This document shows positions 53,560-63,835 of a stretch of 64,000 nt of DNA, piece after piece (position 1 is the stretch's first letter; every line of letters begins with the position of its first letter). The stretch is from contig NZ_CANLOB010000002.1 of assembly GCF_947492815.1 (NCBI RefSeq), positions 1 to 64,000 of the forward strand, in the 5' to 3' direction. The position numbers and the translations under genes are program-made. The notes below the pieces were generated by a model. The model was not told where the DNA came from. It did no database searches and worked only from the letters and a program-made list of their open reading frames with translations. This stretch comes from an uncultured Dokdonia sp. (lineage in GTDB: Bacteria > Bacteroidota > Bacteroidia > Flavobacteriales > Flavobacteriaceae).

Positions 53560-53602
53560 AAAAATAGAGTAGTACTCTAATTTAGAGTGTTACTCTATTT
53601 TT
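53560..53602 (-). terminator. Hairpin at the end of the outer-membrane-type gene
   Basis: AAAATAGAGTAGTACTCTAA against TTAGAGTGTTACTCTATTTT, overlapping the stop codon of the minus-strand gene. A closely related hairpin stands on the other side of that gene at 55228. Confidence 0.6.
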
Positions 53603-55067
53603 CTTCTTTTTTACTAATAATAGTAAAAGGAATCCCTACTCTGATTCGTGCTAAAAAGTCGTCATTTACTTTTGTGTTGTAAATAGCATTATCCCAACCC
53701 GCGTCAATACCAAAAGTAGTACCTGATTTTGTTTTAAATAATGGACCCATTAAAGCAGTAAAATTAGAATTATAGGTCGTGTTTTCAGGACGTTTAGATA
53801 AAAACTGATGTTCTAGTGAAATATTAAATCCTATATTTTTGTTTTCACCAAATAAAAATGCAGTGTATAGATGGAAATCACCCGTTTGAAAATCGTCAGT
53901 TACTGTATTGAAATTTCCAAGTAGCACATTGTCTTCATCACGTATATTAAAAATGCCATCTACAGATTCTGTTATTTTTGGAGTGCCGTCAATTAGATCA
54001 TTGTCAAGAAAAGAACCCGTATTAAAGCGAAAACCTAGCTGAAAATACCCTAAATATCCCTTTGCTTCTGTACTCGCATTAACATTAAATGAAAAAACAG
54101 AATTAAGTTTGTTTTGACTTCTATCATCAGGTAGACCTACTGTATTAATAGCTGTTATGTTTTCATCTGTAAATGTGTATGTGTTATTCCTTACATTCAT
54201 ATCAATACCTAACCACATCATATAATTATGCCCGTATGTACTGTTATTGGCTTTATCATAAGCAAGTAATTGTTTTTTAACAAAGTCTTTTATTTTTTTT
54301 GAATCTGTCTTTAAACTTAAAAATTCATTAATTGATTTCTTCTCTTTTTCTAAGAATGTATAAGTGCCAACATAATCTTTACTTTCAATCAGCTTTTTCA
54401 CTTCAGGAAATACTTTTACAACAGCATCATAATTTTTAGTTTGTTTAATTTGAGCAATTTCTGAGTTATTTTCTAGTGAAGTTTGTAACCCTCCAATACG
54501 TTTTAAGAATATACTATCAAATTTTTCAGGATGTAATAAAATAGCTTGTGCAGTAAGTTTACTTAATTTTTTATAACGCTTTAGTTGATCTTCATTGATA
54601 CCTATATATCTTTTAGCTCTAATTAATTTATGTCTAAATCCAATATTTAGCCCAACTGCACTGTTCCATGCATCATCTGAGTATAAACCAAAAACACTGC
54701 CCATCCCATTAGCATTCACCCCAATTGTCAAATAGGTTTGTTTGACACTGTTTTCATTACTAATTCTAAAATTATTATTTAAAGAAATGGTTGTATTATC
54801 ACTATTACGTGTAAACCCAAAAGCAGAACCATTAGTCAATGCATCTGTATTTGAAAAAAGTAAGGAGCTAAAAATCTCATTTAGGTCTTTTGTTAGTAGT
54901 TTGTCTTGAACAACTTTAGTGGAGTCTGGTTTGATTTTATATGTAGACAATTCTTTTTCCAATTCGATTTTATACGCATTAATAGTAGCTTGTGGAGTAG
55001 TCACCTGACTATATATACTATTAGATATATAGATAAGGCAGATAAAAAAGTAGTATGTTTTTTTCAT
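53595..55067 (-). CDS. Exported outer-membrane-type protein, unknown
   Basis: A 490-residue protein with signal peptide MKKTYYFFICLIYISNSIYSQ. The middle is helical and Lys-rich (QLKRYKKLSKLTAQAILL, LIESKDYVGTYTFLEKEKK); the flanks contain amphipathic beta strands (FSFNVNASTEAKGYLGYFQLGF, LYTAFLFGENKNIGFNISLEHQF, ARIRVGIPFTII), so a small barrel interrupted by a helical insert is plausible. No known family is recognised. It sits alone between two hairpin arrays and two copies of an AGAGTGTTACTCT hairpin, which may mean it was inserted as a unit. Confidence 0.6.
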   Translation of the reverse strand: MKKTYYFFICLIYISNSIYSQVTTPQATINAYKIELEKELSTYKIKPDSTKVVQDKLLTKDLNEIFSSLLFSNTDALTNGSAFGFTRNSDNTTISLNNNFRISNENSVKQTYLTIGVNANGMGSVFGLYSDDAWNSAVGLNIGFRHKLIRAKRYIGINEDQLKRYKKLSKLTAQAILLHPEKFDSIFLKRIGGLQTSLENNSEIAQIKQTKNYDAVVKVFPEVKKLIESKDYVGTYTFLEKEKKSINEFLSLKTDSKKIKDFVKKQLLAYDKANNSTYGHNYMMWLGIDMNVRNNTYTFTDENITAINTVGLPDDRSQNKLNSVFSFNVNASTEAKGYLGYFQLGFRFNTGSFLDNDLIDGTPKITESVDGIFNIRDEDNVLLGNFNTVTDDFQTGDFHLYTAFLFGENKNIGFNISLEHQFLSKRPENTTYNSNFTALMGPLFKTKSGTTFGIDAGWDNAIYNTKVNDDFLARIRVGIPFTIISKKEEK

Positions 55068-55227
55068 AAGAAGAATAATTTATAATGCGAATGTAATATT
55101 TGTGTTACTTTCTCATGATACCCACTACTAGGTATTTTTAGTGGAAATGCCTTTGCAATGAGTACTTTACGGAAACCCGTATATTCATAAGTGAACAATT
55201 CACGTCCTATTCATTTACTTTTTTCTC

Positions 55228-55252
55228 AAAATAGAGTGTTACTCTATTTTTT
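55228..55252. repeat. Hairpin flanking the outer-membrane-type gene
   Basis: AAAATAGAGT-GTT-ACTCTATTTT followed by TT, sharing the core AGAGTGTTACTCTATTTT with the hairpin at 53583-53602. Both could be terminators, or the ends of a cassette. The gap 55068-55227 holds nothing else. Confidence 0.6.
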
Positions 55253-55263
55253 GGTTTTAAGTT

Positions 55264-55500
55264 GGGGCTTTGGTACAATCTCGATTGCGTCGAGATCACT
55301 CAGCCGCTTTTGATTTGGTTTCTAATTCGGGACTTCGGTACAATGCTTCGTTCTTCAGCATCACTCAGCCGCCTTGCATTGTAACAATGACAGGACATTG
55401 CGTGATTTATAAAGTAAAGCCACTATTTGTGTTACCATCAAAGGACATTGAGTGATTTATAAAGTGCTGAAAGCATTTTATAAATTGTACCGAAATGCCG
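55264..55500. repeat. Array of variable hairpins with constant boxes (B)
   Basis: The same unit plan as array A: GGGCTTTGGTACA then ATCTCG/CGAGAT then CACTCAGCCGC (55264-55307); GGGACTTCGGTACA then ATGCT/AGCAT then CACTCAGCCGCC (55328-55372); and an inverted unit GGACATTGAGTG with a long stem ATTTATAAAGTGCT/AGCATTTTATAAAT and TGTACCGAAATG (55443-55500). The spacer element TTGTAACAATGACAGGACATTG also occurs in array A. Remaining DNA to 55667 appears to be only hsdR leader. Confidence 0.75.
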
Positions 55501-55667
55501 CCTCGCCATTCCCTTAGCCCTCTTACGGAAACCCGTAAAATAGTTCTTCTTAGAAAACCGTATCTTCACGCTTCAAGATTCACCCCCTAAATTCAAAGTA
55601 AAATTGTACTGCAATACGGTATGTGTTGTGGTATGGGATTTTTATATTTACAATAGGGAATAGCTAT

Positions 55668-58600
55668 ATGAGATTTAATGAAGATTCAAGAGTAAAACTA
55701 CCTGCAATATTGCACCTTACGCAATTAGGCTATACCTATATTTCTTTAAAAGAAGCTAATTGGGATCTTGATACTAATATCTTCACAGATATCTTCAAAT
55801 CTTCTATTGCTAGGATTAATCCTCATCTTGAAGCTTCAGATATAGATAGATTGTATCAAGAAATAAGCTTGTCTTTAGAAAATGAAGACTTAGGGAAGGT
55901 GTTTTATGAAATGTTGATAGAACGTTCAGGAACACGACTCATAGATTTTGAAGATTTTTCTAATAATGACTTTCAGGTTTGTACAGAGCTTACGTATAAG
56001 AATGGTGAAGATGAATTTCGACCAGATATTATTTGTTTGATTAATGGAATGCCATTGGTGTTTATAGAAGTTAAGAAGCCTAATAATCGAGAAGGGGTTT
56101 TAGCAGAACGTAAACGTATTCAGAGGAGAACTCAGAATAAGAAATTTAGAAAGTTTATAAACCTTACTCAGTTTATGATTTTCTCTAACAATATGGAGTA
56201 TGACCCTAACGAGATAGAACCTTGGCAAGGGGCTTTTTATGCAGCTACTTCGTATAAGAATCCTATGTTTAATTATTTTAGAGAAGAGATAGGATTTAAT
56301 CTTTCTCAAGTACTTAAGCCATTAGATCCAGACACACAAGATTTCTTATTAAAGGATACTAATTACCAATCACTTAAAAACAGTCCTGAATTTATAACGA
56401 ATAAAAACCCAGATTCAGCTACCAATAGTGTACTTACTTCATTATTGAGTAAAGACCGTCTGGCGTTTATGCTACGATACTCAATTGCCTATGTAAAAGA
56501 AAGTAACGGATTGCAAAAGCATATCATGCGATACCCTCAGTTTTTTGCAACCAAGGCCATTGAAGAAAAACTAGATGAAGGAGTTCGAAAAGGAATCATT
56601 TGGCATACACAAGGAAGTGGTAAAACAGCACTTGCGTATTACAATACGCACCATCTTACTGATTATTTCCAGAAGCAACATAAGATTCCTAAGTTTTACT
56701 TTATTGTAGATAGATTGGATTTGTTGACACAAGCAAGAGATGAATTTACAGCAAGAGGATTAAAAGTGCATACCGTAAATTCTCGCGATGAATTTGTGCG
56801 AGATTTACGTAAAACTACGGCTTTAAATAACGATAAGGGAGAACGCGAAATTACGGTAGTTAATATCCAAAAATTTAAGGATGATCACGAGATAAGTAAG
56901 ACGACCGATTATGATATTAATATCCAGCGTATCTACTTTCTGGATGAAGTACATAGAAGTTATAACCCAGAAGGAAGTTTTCTCGCAAACTTAGAGCAAA
57001 GCGATAAAAATGCAATAAAGATTGGTTTGACAGGAACGCCACTTATTGGTGATAGTTTAAAATCAACAAAACTCTTTGGGAAGTATATTCATAAATATTA
57101 TTACAACAAATCCATTGCAGATGGATATACTCTTAAGCTTATACGAGAAGAAATAGAGACCGAATACAAGGTGCTTCTTAAAAATGCATTAGACGGTATT
57201 GACATAAAAAAGGGCGATGTAGATAAGAAAACCTTATATGCACATCCTTCTTTTGTTGAACCTATGCTCGCGTATATTGTTTCTGATTTTGAAAAATTTC
57301 GTCAGACTAAAGATGATCCAAGTGTGGGCGGTATGGTGATTTGTGACAGTAGCGAACAGGCAGAAGAGATGTACAAGATTTTTAATGCTACATACGCTTT
57401 CGCGGAAGCGGAAACAGAAAATACAGATCGCATTGCAGCAGAACCAACACCTACCTATGGAGCGCAACGAAAAGAAGCCTATAAAGTAAAAACCGCTGCA
57501 TTAATACTCTATGACTCGGGAAGCAAACAAGAACTAGAAACATGGCGTGATGCCTTTAAAGAAGGCAAAATAGACCTATTGTTTGTGTACAATATGTTAC
57601 TTACAGGATTTGATGCCAAACGATTAAAAAAAATGTATTTGGGGCGTTTGATACGTAGTCATAATCTTTTACAAGCACTCACCCGTGTGAATAGAACCTA
57701 TAAAGACTATCAATATGGATTTGTTGTAGACTTTGCTGATATCTCTAAAGAATTTGATAAAACCAACCGAGCGTATTTTGATGAACTTCAAGAAGTGCTA
57801 GGCGATGAAATGGAGAGCTATTCAGATCTATTTATGTCTCGGGAAGAGATGGAAGAAAAAATACGAGATATTAAAGAAATATTAGCCGATTATGATGTAA
57901 AGAATGGAGAACATTTCTCTATGCAGATTTCTGAAATTTATAATCGTGGTGAGATGCTCAAGATTAAAAAATCTCTAGAAGATGCAAAATCGTTGTATAA
58001 TATCATTCGTTTAGTAGGAGATTACGAATTGTTAGAGCGTCTTGATTTTAGAAAACTAAGTGCATTACGTATTATGGCAGTAGATAGACTTGCCTTACTC
58101 AATGCAAAAGAAGCCTTTAAAAACAATGATGAGGTAGGCAATTTATTAAACATTGCTTTAGAAGACATTCTATTTGAATTTACCAAAACGGGAGAAGCAG
58201 AAATGATTCTGGGCGATGCTTTAAAAGATATCCTTAAGAAAACCAGAGAAGCTCTTGGAAATAATTTTGATCCTAAAGACCCACAATGGGTAAGCCTATA
58301 TGATGAACTAAGACGTTTGTTTGAAAATAAGAATTTGAATGAAGTCACTCAAGATGAGATGCGAGATAATATGAAATCGCTCAAACATATCCATGAAGCC
58401 ATCAAAGAACTTAACCGTAAAAACGACCTCTTAAAAAGTAAATACGAAGGCGATCCTAAATATGCACGTGTACAAAAACGATTACTGGAAGCAGGTCGCC
58501 CTTCTAAAATAAAAACTGCGATCATAGAAGCATTGCAAACTATAAAAGCAGCAACAGACACCCGAGTGTTGCAACAAAATGATATCTTGACCAACGAAAG

Positions 58601-58745
58601 CTATTTTACAAAACAAGTAGCCAAAATGGTCAATAGTACCTTTAAAGAAACCCTACAACAATCGCTAGATTATGATACGGTCGTTTTTATAAGCGACATT
58701 ATTGTAAAAGAATACCTAGACGAATATTTTGACAGAACCGCATGA
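55668..58745 (+). CDS. hsdR: Type I restriction enzyme, R subunit
   Basis: About 1025 residues. The N-terminal nuclease domain has the PD-(D/E)xK residues in FRPDIICLINGMPLVFIEVKK (read as RPD near 117 and EVKK near 131). The translocase follows, with Walker A HTQGSGKTALAYY near 315, FLDEVHRSYN, IGLTGTPLIGD and LIRSHNLLQALTRVNR. The C-terminal helical region is for assembly. ATG at 55668 (MRFNEDSRVKL) is chosen over one 45 bases earlier because the earlier residues look like leader. First gene of an overlapping operon. One palindrome variant encodes YAFAEAE. Confidence 0.96.
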   Translation: MRFNEDSRVKLPAILHLTQLGYTYISLKEANWDLDTNIFTDIFKSSIARINPHLEASDIDRLYQEISLSLENEDLGKVFYEMLIERSGTRLIDFEDFSNNDFQVCTELTYKNGEDEFRPDIICLINGMPLVFIEVKKPNNREGVLAERKRIQRRTQNKKFRKFINLTQFMIFSNNMEYDPNEIEPWQGAFYAATSYKNPMFNYFREEIGFNLSQVLKPLDPDTQDFLLKDTNYQSLKNSPEFITNKNPDSATNSVLTSLLSKDRLAFMLRYSIAYVKESNGLQKHIMRYPQFFATKAIEEKLDEGVRKGIIWHTQGSGKTALAYYNTHHLTDYFQKQHKIPKFYFIVDRLDLLTQARDEFTARGLKVHTVNSRDEFVRDLRKTTALNNDKGEREITVVNIQKFKDDHEISKTTDYDINIQRIYFLDEVHRSYNPEGSFLANLEQSDKNAIKIGLTGTPLIGDSLKSTKLFGKYIHKYYYNKSIADGYTLKLIREEIETEYKVLLKNALDGIDIKKGDVDKKTLYAHPSFVEPMLAYIVSDFEKFRQTKDDPSVGGMVICDSSEQAEEMYKIFNATYAFAEAETENTDRIAAEPTPTYGAQRKEAYKVKTAALILYDSGSKQELETWRDAFKEGKIDLLFVYNMLLTGFDAKRLKKMYLGRLIRSHNLLQALTRVNRTYKDYQYGFVVDFADISKEFDKTNRAYFDELQEVLGDEMESYSDLFMSREEMEEKIRDIKEILADYDVKNGEHFSMQISEIYNRGEMLKIKKSLEDAKSLYNIIRLVGDYELLERLDFRKLSALRIMAVDRLALLNAKEAFKNNDEVGNLLNIALEDILFEFTKTGEAEMILGDALKDILKKTREALGNNFDPKDPQWVSLYDELRRLFENKNLNEVTQDEMRDNMKSLKHIHEAIKELNRKNDLLKSKYEGDPKYARVQKRLLEAGRPSKIKTAIIEALQTIKAATDTRVLQQNDILTNESYFTKQVAKMVNSTFKETLQQSLDYDTVVFISDIIVKEYLDEYFDRTA
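57395..57410. repeat. Variant palindrome copy inside hsdR
   Basis: CGCTTTCGCGGAAGCG, one base off the iterated palindrome, encoding AFAEA. Confidence 0.6.
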
Positions 58746-60364
58746 CAGCAGATATTACAACGCAACACATTATAAAAACCAAAGAACTTATAGACGACTT
58801 AAAAGCTGTCTGTGTTAGTTTTGGATTAGGTAATGATGGAGATGAATTTAAAATTATTACCCAAATATTTTTATATAAATACCTCAATGATAAGTTTACG
58901 TATGAACTGAAGAAAATACATCCGGATTGGTTTACAGATGACCAATGGATAGAGAATCTTAAAGCATTGCCTGATGATGATTATAAAAAACTAGAGTTTG
59001 AAATAGATAGCGATATTGCGTTTTTAAAGCCACATCATTTTTTACCCTATTTATTTAACAGACAAGACGAACCCGATTTTGCAAAGCAATTGGATGAAAC
59101 CTTGCTAGATATTGCAGCAGAAAATAATGAACTTTTTGCTTTAACTACGGCAGATGGTGTCAAGGTTAGACTGTTTACAGCTATTACAGAATATGTGAAA
59201 AGTAAGCGAGACGCCTTTGCCAAAGCCTTAATCAATAAGTTGGTGATCTTTAATTTTGAAGATGTGATGGGAGAAGGTTTTGATTTTTTCTCTACTATTT
59301 TTGAATACTTAATCAAAGGTTATAACAATGATGCAGGAGGCACATATGCAGAGTATTATACGCCACATGCGGTAGCTAAAGTTATGGCAGCCATTATGAT
59401 TCCTTCTCCTGTAAGTAATGTCACTATTTTTGACCCAAGTGCAGGCTCAGGAACCTTATTGATGAATTTGGCACATGCCATAGGGCCTAAAAAATGTACG
59501 GTATATTCTCAGGATATATCTCAGAAATCCTCCAATCTATTAAGATTAAATCTCACACTTAATAATCTCGTACATAGTATTCAGAATGTCATAGAAGGAA
59601 ATACCTTAACAGAACCTTATCATCGCGATCAAAAATTTGACTATATCGTGAGTAATCCTCCTTTTAAGTTAGATTTTAGTGATGATTTAGATGCGCTTTC
59701 GCGAAAAGAAAACAAGCAACGTTTCTTTGCAGGATTACCGAATGTTCCTAAGAAAGCCAAAGATAAAATGGCCATCTATCCTTTATTTATCCAACACATC
59801 ATGCACGTATTGGCTGATCATGGAAAAGCAGCGGTTGTTGTCCCTACAGGATTTATTACCGCACAAAGTGGGATAGAAAAACGTATCAGAACCAAACTTG
59901 TAGAAGAAAAAATGTTGGCAGGTGTAGTGAGTATGCCAAGTAATATTTTTGCGACCACTGGCACCAATGTTTCCATCTTATTTTTAGATAAAACCAATAG
60001 CGCAGATGATGCTAAAGTGGTATTAATAGATGCTAGTGGTTTAGGAAAAACCATCAAAGAAGGCAAAAATCAAAAAACAGTCTTACAGCCCGACGAAGAA
60101 CAGCAAATCATTAATACGTTTATCAAGCAGGAAGTCATAGACGATTTTTCAGTAGCTGTTAGTTATGATGAGATCAAAGAAAAAAACTATTCTCTAAGTG
60201 CAGGGCAGTATTTTGAAATTAAGATTGAATATGATGAGATTAGTGAAAATCAATTCAATTCGATAATTAATAAAAAGCAAGAATATGTTGATGCGCTTTT
60301 TAGCAAATCAAAACTACTAGAAAAGAAAATATCTGAAACCTTAAAATCTATTTCTTATGAATGA
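58742..60364 (+). CDS. hsdM: Type I restriction-modification, M subunit
   Basis: A 540-residue N6-adenine methyltransferase: N-terminal helical domain (AVCVSFGLGNDGDEFKIITQI), SAM site ITIFDPSAGSGTLLMNLA-like (VTIFDPSAGSGTL near residue 231), catalytic NPPF in YIVSNPPFKLDF near residue 303, and ATGTNVSILFLDK. It starts within the stop of hsdR (ATGA). A degenerate palindrome copy (59694-59706) encodes ALSRKE just after the catalytic loop. With HsdS it methylates the host's sites. Confidence 0.96.
   Translation: MTADITTQHIIKTKELIDDLKAVCVSFGLGNDGDEFKIITQIFLYKYLNDKFTYELKKIHPDWFTDDQWIENLKALPDDDYKKLEFEIDSDIAFLKPHHFLPYLFNRQDEPDFAKQLDETLLDIAAENNELFALTTADGVKVRLFTAITEYVKSKRDAFAKALINKLVIFNFEDVMGEGFDFFSTIFEYLIKGYNNDAGGTYAEYYTPHAVAKVMAAIMIPSPVSNVTIFDPSAGSGTLLMNLAHAIGPKKCTVYSQDISQKSSNLLRLNLTLNNLVHSIQNVIEGNTLTEPYHRDQKFDYIVSNPPFKLDFSDDLDALSRKENKQRFFAGLPNVPKKAKDKMAIYPLFIQHIMHVLADHGKAAVVVPTGFITAQSGIEKRIRTKLVEEKMLAGVVSMPSNIFATTGTNVSILFLDKTNSADDAKVVLIDASGLGKTIKEGKNQKTVLQPDEEQQIINTFIKQEVIDDFSVAVSYDEIKEKNYSLSAGQYFEIKIEYDEISENQFNSIINKKQEYVDALFSKSKLLEKKISETLKSISYE
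59694..59706. repeat. Degenerate palindrome copy inside hsdM
   Basis: CGCTTTCGCGAAA, encoding part of ALSRKE. Confidence 0.55.
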
Positions 60365-61670
60365 TTGGAACAGGTTGGGTGATTATGTTTCTTCTTCACT
60401 AAAGGGTATTACTCCTAAGTATGTTACTAATAGCTCTATTATTGTACTAAATCAAAAATGTATTCGTAATAATAGAGTTGATTATAGCTTTTCAAAGTTT
60501 CATAATGGTGATAAACCGTTTAATGAAAATAAAATTGTTAAGGTGGGGGATCTATTGTTTAATTCTACTGGGCAAGGTACGGCTGGTCGTTGCGCTTTTG
60601 TACGAAAACTACCAATTGATAAAACTGTAATTACCGATAGCCATATTTTAATAATTAGGATAGATGATTATTACTTATCAGAATGTTTTAGTTATAGTTT
60701 ATATAAAGAAGAGGATCTTATTCAGTCTTTTATGGACGGAAGTACTGGTCAAGGAGAGTTAGATAAACTCAGATTGTTCAATATTGAATTTAAATTGCCA
60801 AGCATAAAGTATCGAAAGAATGTATGCGTATTTTTAAATACAATAGATCAAAAAATAGAGGTTAATAACAAAATCAACCAAGAATTAGAGTCGCTAGCCA
60901 AATTAATCTACGACTATTGGTTTGTTCAGTTTGATTTTCCAGATGCCAATGGCAAACCGTATAAATCTTCTGGCGGGAAGATGGTGTATAATGCCGTGTT
61001 AAAACGGGAGATTCCTGAGGGGTGGGAATCTGGAACTTTTGAAGATGTTGCAGTAATAATAGGAGGTAGTACACCATCTAAAGCTGAAAAGGTCTATTAT
61101 ACCAAAGATAATGGAACACCATGGATAACCCCAAAAGATCTTTCAATTAATAAAGGGAAAAAATATATTACAAGAGGAGAAATTGATGTGACAGAAAAAG
61201 GAATTAATAAAGCTTCCTTAAAATTAATGCCCGCGGGGACAATATTGCTTAGCTCTAGAGCACCAATTGGGTATTTAGCAATTTCTAGAGAAATTGTTAC
61301 TACAAACCAAGGTTTCAAATCATTTGTCCCTAGAGATTATTTCACAAGTGAATTTTTGTTTTATCAAATTAAAAATAAAATACCACTCATTGAAGCAAGA
61401 TCAAGTGGCTCTACATTTAAAGAAGTTTCTGCTTCAATATTAAAAGGAATTAAAATTATAATTCCTCCAAAAAAAATAATTGAAGAGTATCAAAAAATAA
61501 TAAAACCAATTTTTTCAAAGCAAAACTTAGTTGAGTTAGAAAACCAAGAACTAGCTTCCTTACGCGATTGGTTATTGCCTATGTTAATGAATGGGCAGGT
61601 CACAGTTGGGGAGGCAAAAGAGCAATTGGGTATGGTTGCGGAGGAGAATGTTAAATATGGGGAGAGATGA
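60357..61670 (+). CDS. hsdS: Type I restriction-modification, specificity subunit
   Basis: A 437-residue protein with two target-recognition domains (about 1-150 and 215-390) separated by conserved helices ([23 protein letters not shown] near 175 and [21 protein letters not shown] near 395). The repeated INQELE/ENQELA layout is the usual HsdS half-subunit symmetry. Both domains read as intact. It overlaps hsdM by 8 bases. The target sequence cannot be read from the protein. Base use in the TRDs is more AT-rich, as often seen for exchanged domains. Confidence 0.95.
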   Translation: MNDWNRLGDYVSSSLKGITPKYVTNSSIIVLNQKCIRNNRVDYSFSKFHNGDKPFNENKIVKVGDLLFNSTGQGTAGRCAFVRKLPIDKTVITDSHILIIRIDDYYLSECFSYSLYKEEDLIQSFMDGSTGQGELDKLRLFNIEFKLPSIKYRKNVCVFLNTIDQKIEVNNKINQELESLAKLIYDYWFVQFDFPDANGKPYKSSGGKMVYNAVLKREIPEGWESGTFEDVAVIIGGSTPSKAEKVYYTKDNGTPWITPKDLSINKGKKYITRGEIDVTEKGINKASLKLMPAGTILLSSRAPIGYLAISREIVTTNQGFKSFVPRDYFTSEFLFYQIKNKIPLIEARSSGSTFKEVSASILKGIKIIIPPKKIIEEYQKIIKPIFSKQNLVELENQELASLRDWLLPMLMNGQVTVGEAKEQLGMVAEENVKYGER

Positions 61671-63835
61671 GTGGGTTTAAGTTATTGGGAATACGTCCTT
61701 TGAAAAGGTGTGGAGATAGGTTTAGGAAAAATTTAGTTGAAGATGAAATTTATACGTTCTACAATGAGTATACCTTTGATCTAAATAGAGAAAATGAAGT
61801 TGAATGTATTGAATATAGAAACACCTATCCTAAAAATTTTTTCTATATAGATGGTCCCGTAAATGAATTAACAGGAGATAAGTCAGATCCTATAAAAATT
61901 AATATCTCAGCGATTGTAGGGAAAAATGGAAGTGGTAAAAGTGCGCTATCTGAACTTTTACTATACAGTCTTTTTGTATGCTCAAGACATTTTAAATTTA
62001 TTGATGAAAATTTGTTTTTAAATATAAAGAGTAAAAAACAAAAAGATATTAGTCAGGATGATAGACAAGAAGAAGTTACATATATTAAAGATTTAGAAGA
62101 AATTGGGGACGGTTTAAGAGTAGAAATCTTTTATACACTAGATGAGAAACTCTTTAAATTAAAAATAGATGGAGATGAAGTTTTAATTGAAGAAGGGATT
62201 TTAAAAGAACAATTTTATTATTTTAAAGGAGATTTAAAACCACTAACAAATGAGAGAAAAGAATTTTCTTTTTTTTACTCTGTAGTTATAAATTATTCTC
62301 TCTATGGGTTCAATACTAATCAAATAGGTGTTTGGATTAAATCACTTTTTCATAAAAATGATGGTTATCAAACCCCTGTAGTTATTAACCCATACAGAAA
62401 TAAGGGAAATATAGATGTGAATAGAGAAGCATACCTCACAAGTTCCCGATTATTAGCTAATATTTTAAGTATAGAACAATATAAAGAAATTAACACGAAA
62501 TCGGAGATAGATGTTATCCAATTATATTTTGATAAAAGAAAAGATTATGAATATTTAAGAGGTGAAGAATATGAAAAATTACCAGAATTTATAACTGAAA
62601 GATTTACAAAAGAATTTAAAGAATCTTTTAGAAAACATATTTTGATTCCATTATTTAATAAAACATTCAATGATAGATCTGATCCTGAAAAAGAGTTTGA
62701 ATACCCAAAGATTGAAGATAAAAGCATATTTTACTTTGCAGAGATTTATTTGATTAAAAAACTCATTACAATTCCTACTAGATATAAGATTTTTGATGAC
62801 TTTGATAAGCAAATAAATAAAAAGAAAGAGCTACAGGATAATTATAAAATTAATCCAGAAAATGCAAAAGAATACGTTGCGGCACTTTATAAATACAAAA
62901 GTCATATCACTTTAAAAGTACAGCAGACATTAAACTTTTTAAGAGAGGATATTTTTTCAATTAATACTGAAAAAGAAGATTTTGAAACTACACTGAAAAT
63001 AAATGAAATTGTCGATAAAGTACAGAGTATACAGTTGAAATCATGGTTTTCTGAAGCTGTTGAACATGTTCCTCCACCATTTTTTGTAAATAAAATACAA
63101 TTTAAAGATAGAAGTTACTTTAGAGATATGAGTTCAGGAGAGAAGCAAAAGATATATGCTTTAAACTCCATTGTATATCATATAAAAAATGTTGATTCCG
63201 TTCATAAAAATGAAGAAAGGAATGAAGAAAAAGAAATTATTACGTATGATGCGATCAATCTAGTTCTTGACGAAATAGAACTCTATTACCATCCTGACTT
63301 TCAAAGAGAATTTATTTATGAATTACTGGCATTCTTTAAAAGTGCAAAGTTTAATTATATTAAAACCATAAATATTTTATTCTTAACACATTCTCCTTTT
63401 ATACTTTCTGATATTCCAAACCAAAATGTGCTGAAATTAGAAAAAGGTGAAAAGCAACCTTATAATGCTTTAGATAGGACTTTTGGGGCAAATATTTATG
63501 CCCTATTAGATGATACGTTTTATATGAATAATACGTTGGGTGCATTTGCAGAGCAAAAACTCAAAAAACTATTAGAAGAACTAATAGAAAAGGATAGTTC
63601 CTTAGGATCACATAAAATAAAAGAACGCAATAGAAAAATAGAAACTTTATTAGATAGTTTTCCTAAAGAGAATACGGATAAAGAAATACAACAGATCATA
63701 GAACTTATAGGCGAACCTATAATTAAAGATCAATTTGAGCAACTTTATTTTAAAAATTCTATTGATGAATTGACATTGTTACAAGAACGTATTAAAACTT
63801 TAGAGGCTGAACTTAATAAACCAAAGGAGGAATGA
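61667..63835 (+). CDS. ABC-type AAA ATPase, probable defence protein
   Basis: A 722-residue ATPase of the SMC/OLD-like kind: Walker [18 protein letters not shown] near residue 84, a long helical insert (about 120-470), ABC signature [16 protein letters not shown] near 488, Walker [14 protein letters not shown] near 531 and switch His in [12 protein letters not shown] near 574. There is no zinc hook as in RloC and no TOPRIM domain as in OLD. It overlaps hsdS (ATGA) and the next gene (ATGA), so it is part of the restriction operon. Such ATPases usually act with a partner nuclease in phage defence. Confidence 0.88.
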   Translation: MSGFKLLGIRPLKRCGDRFRKNLVEDEIYTFYNEYTFDLNRENEVECIEYRNTYPKNFFYIDGPVNELTGDKSDPIKINISAIVGKNGSGKSALSELLLYSLFVCSRHFKFIDENLFLNIKSKKQKDISQDDRQEEVTYIKDLEEIGDGLRVEIFYTLDEKLFKLKIDGDEVLIEEGILKEQFYYFKGDLKPLTNERKEFSFFYSVVINYSLYGFNTNQIGVWIKSLFHKNDGYQTPVVINPYRNKGNIDVNREAYLTSSRLLANILSIEQYKEINTKSEIDVIQLYFDKRKDYEYLRGEEYEKLPEFITERFTKEFKESFRKHILIPLFNKTFNDRSDPEKEFEYPKIEDKSIFYFAEIYLIKKLITIPTRYKIFDDFDKQINKKKELQDNYKINPENAKEYVAALYKYKSHITLKVQQTLNFLREDIFSINTEKEDFETTLKINEIVDKVQSIQLKSWFSEAVEHVPPPFFVNKIQFKDRSYFRDMSSGEKQKIYALNSIVYHIKNVDSVHKNEERNEEKEIITYDAINLVLDEIELYYHPDFQREFIYELLAFFKSAKFNYIKTINILFLTHSPFILSDIPNQNVLKLEKGEKQPYNALDRTFGANIYALLDDTFYMNNTLGAFAEQKLKKLLEELIEKDSSLGSHKIKERNRKIETLLDSFPKENTDKEIQQIIELIGEPIIKDQFEQLYFKNSIDELTLLQERIKTLEAELNKPKEE

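Noticed and set aside
60357..61670. Phase-variable hsdS by inversion
   Set aside because: No second hsdS, inverted half-gene or site-specific recombinase is seen in the window.
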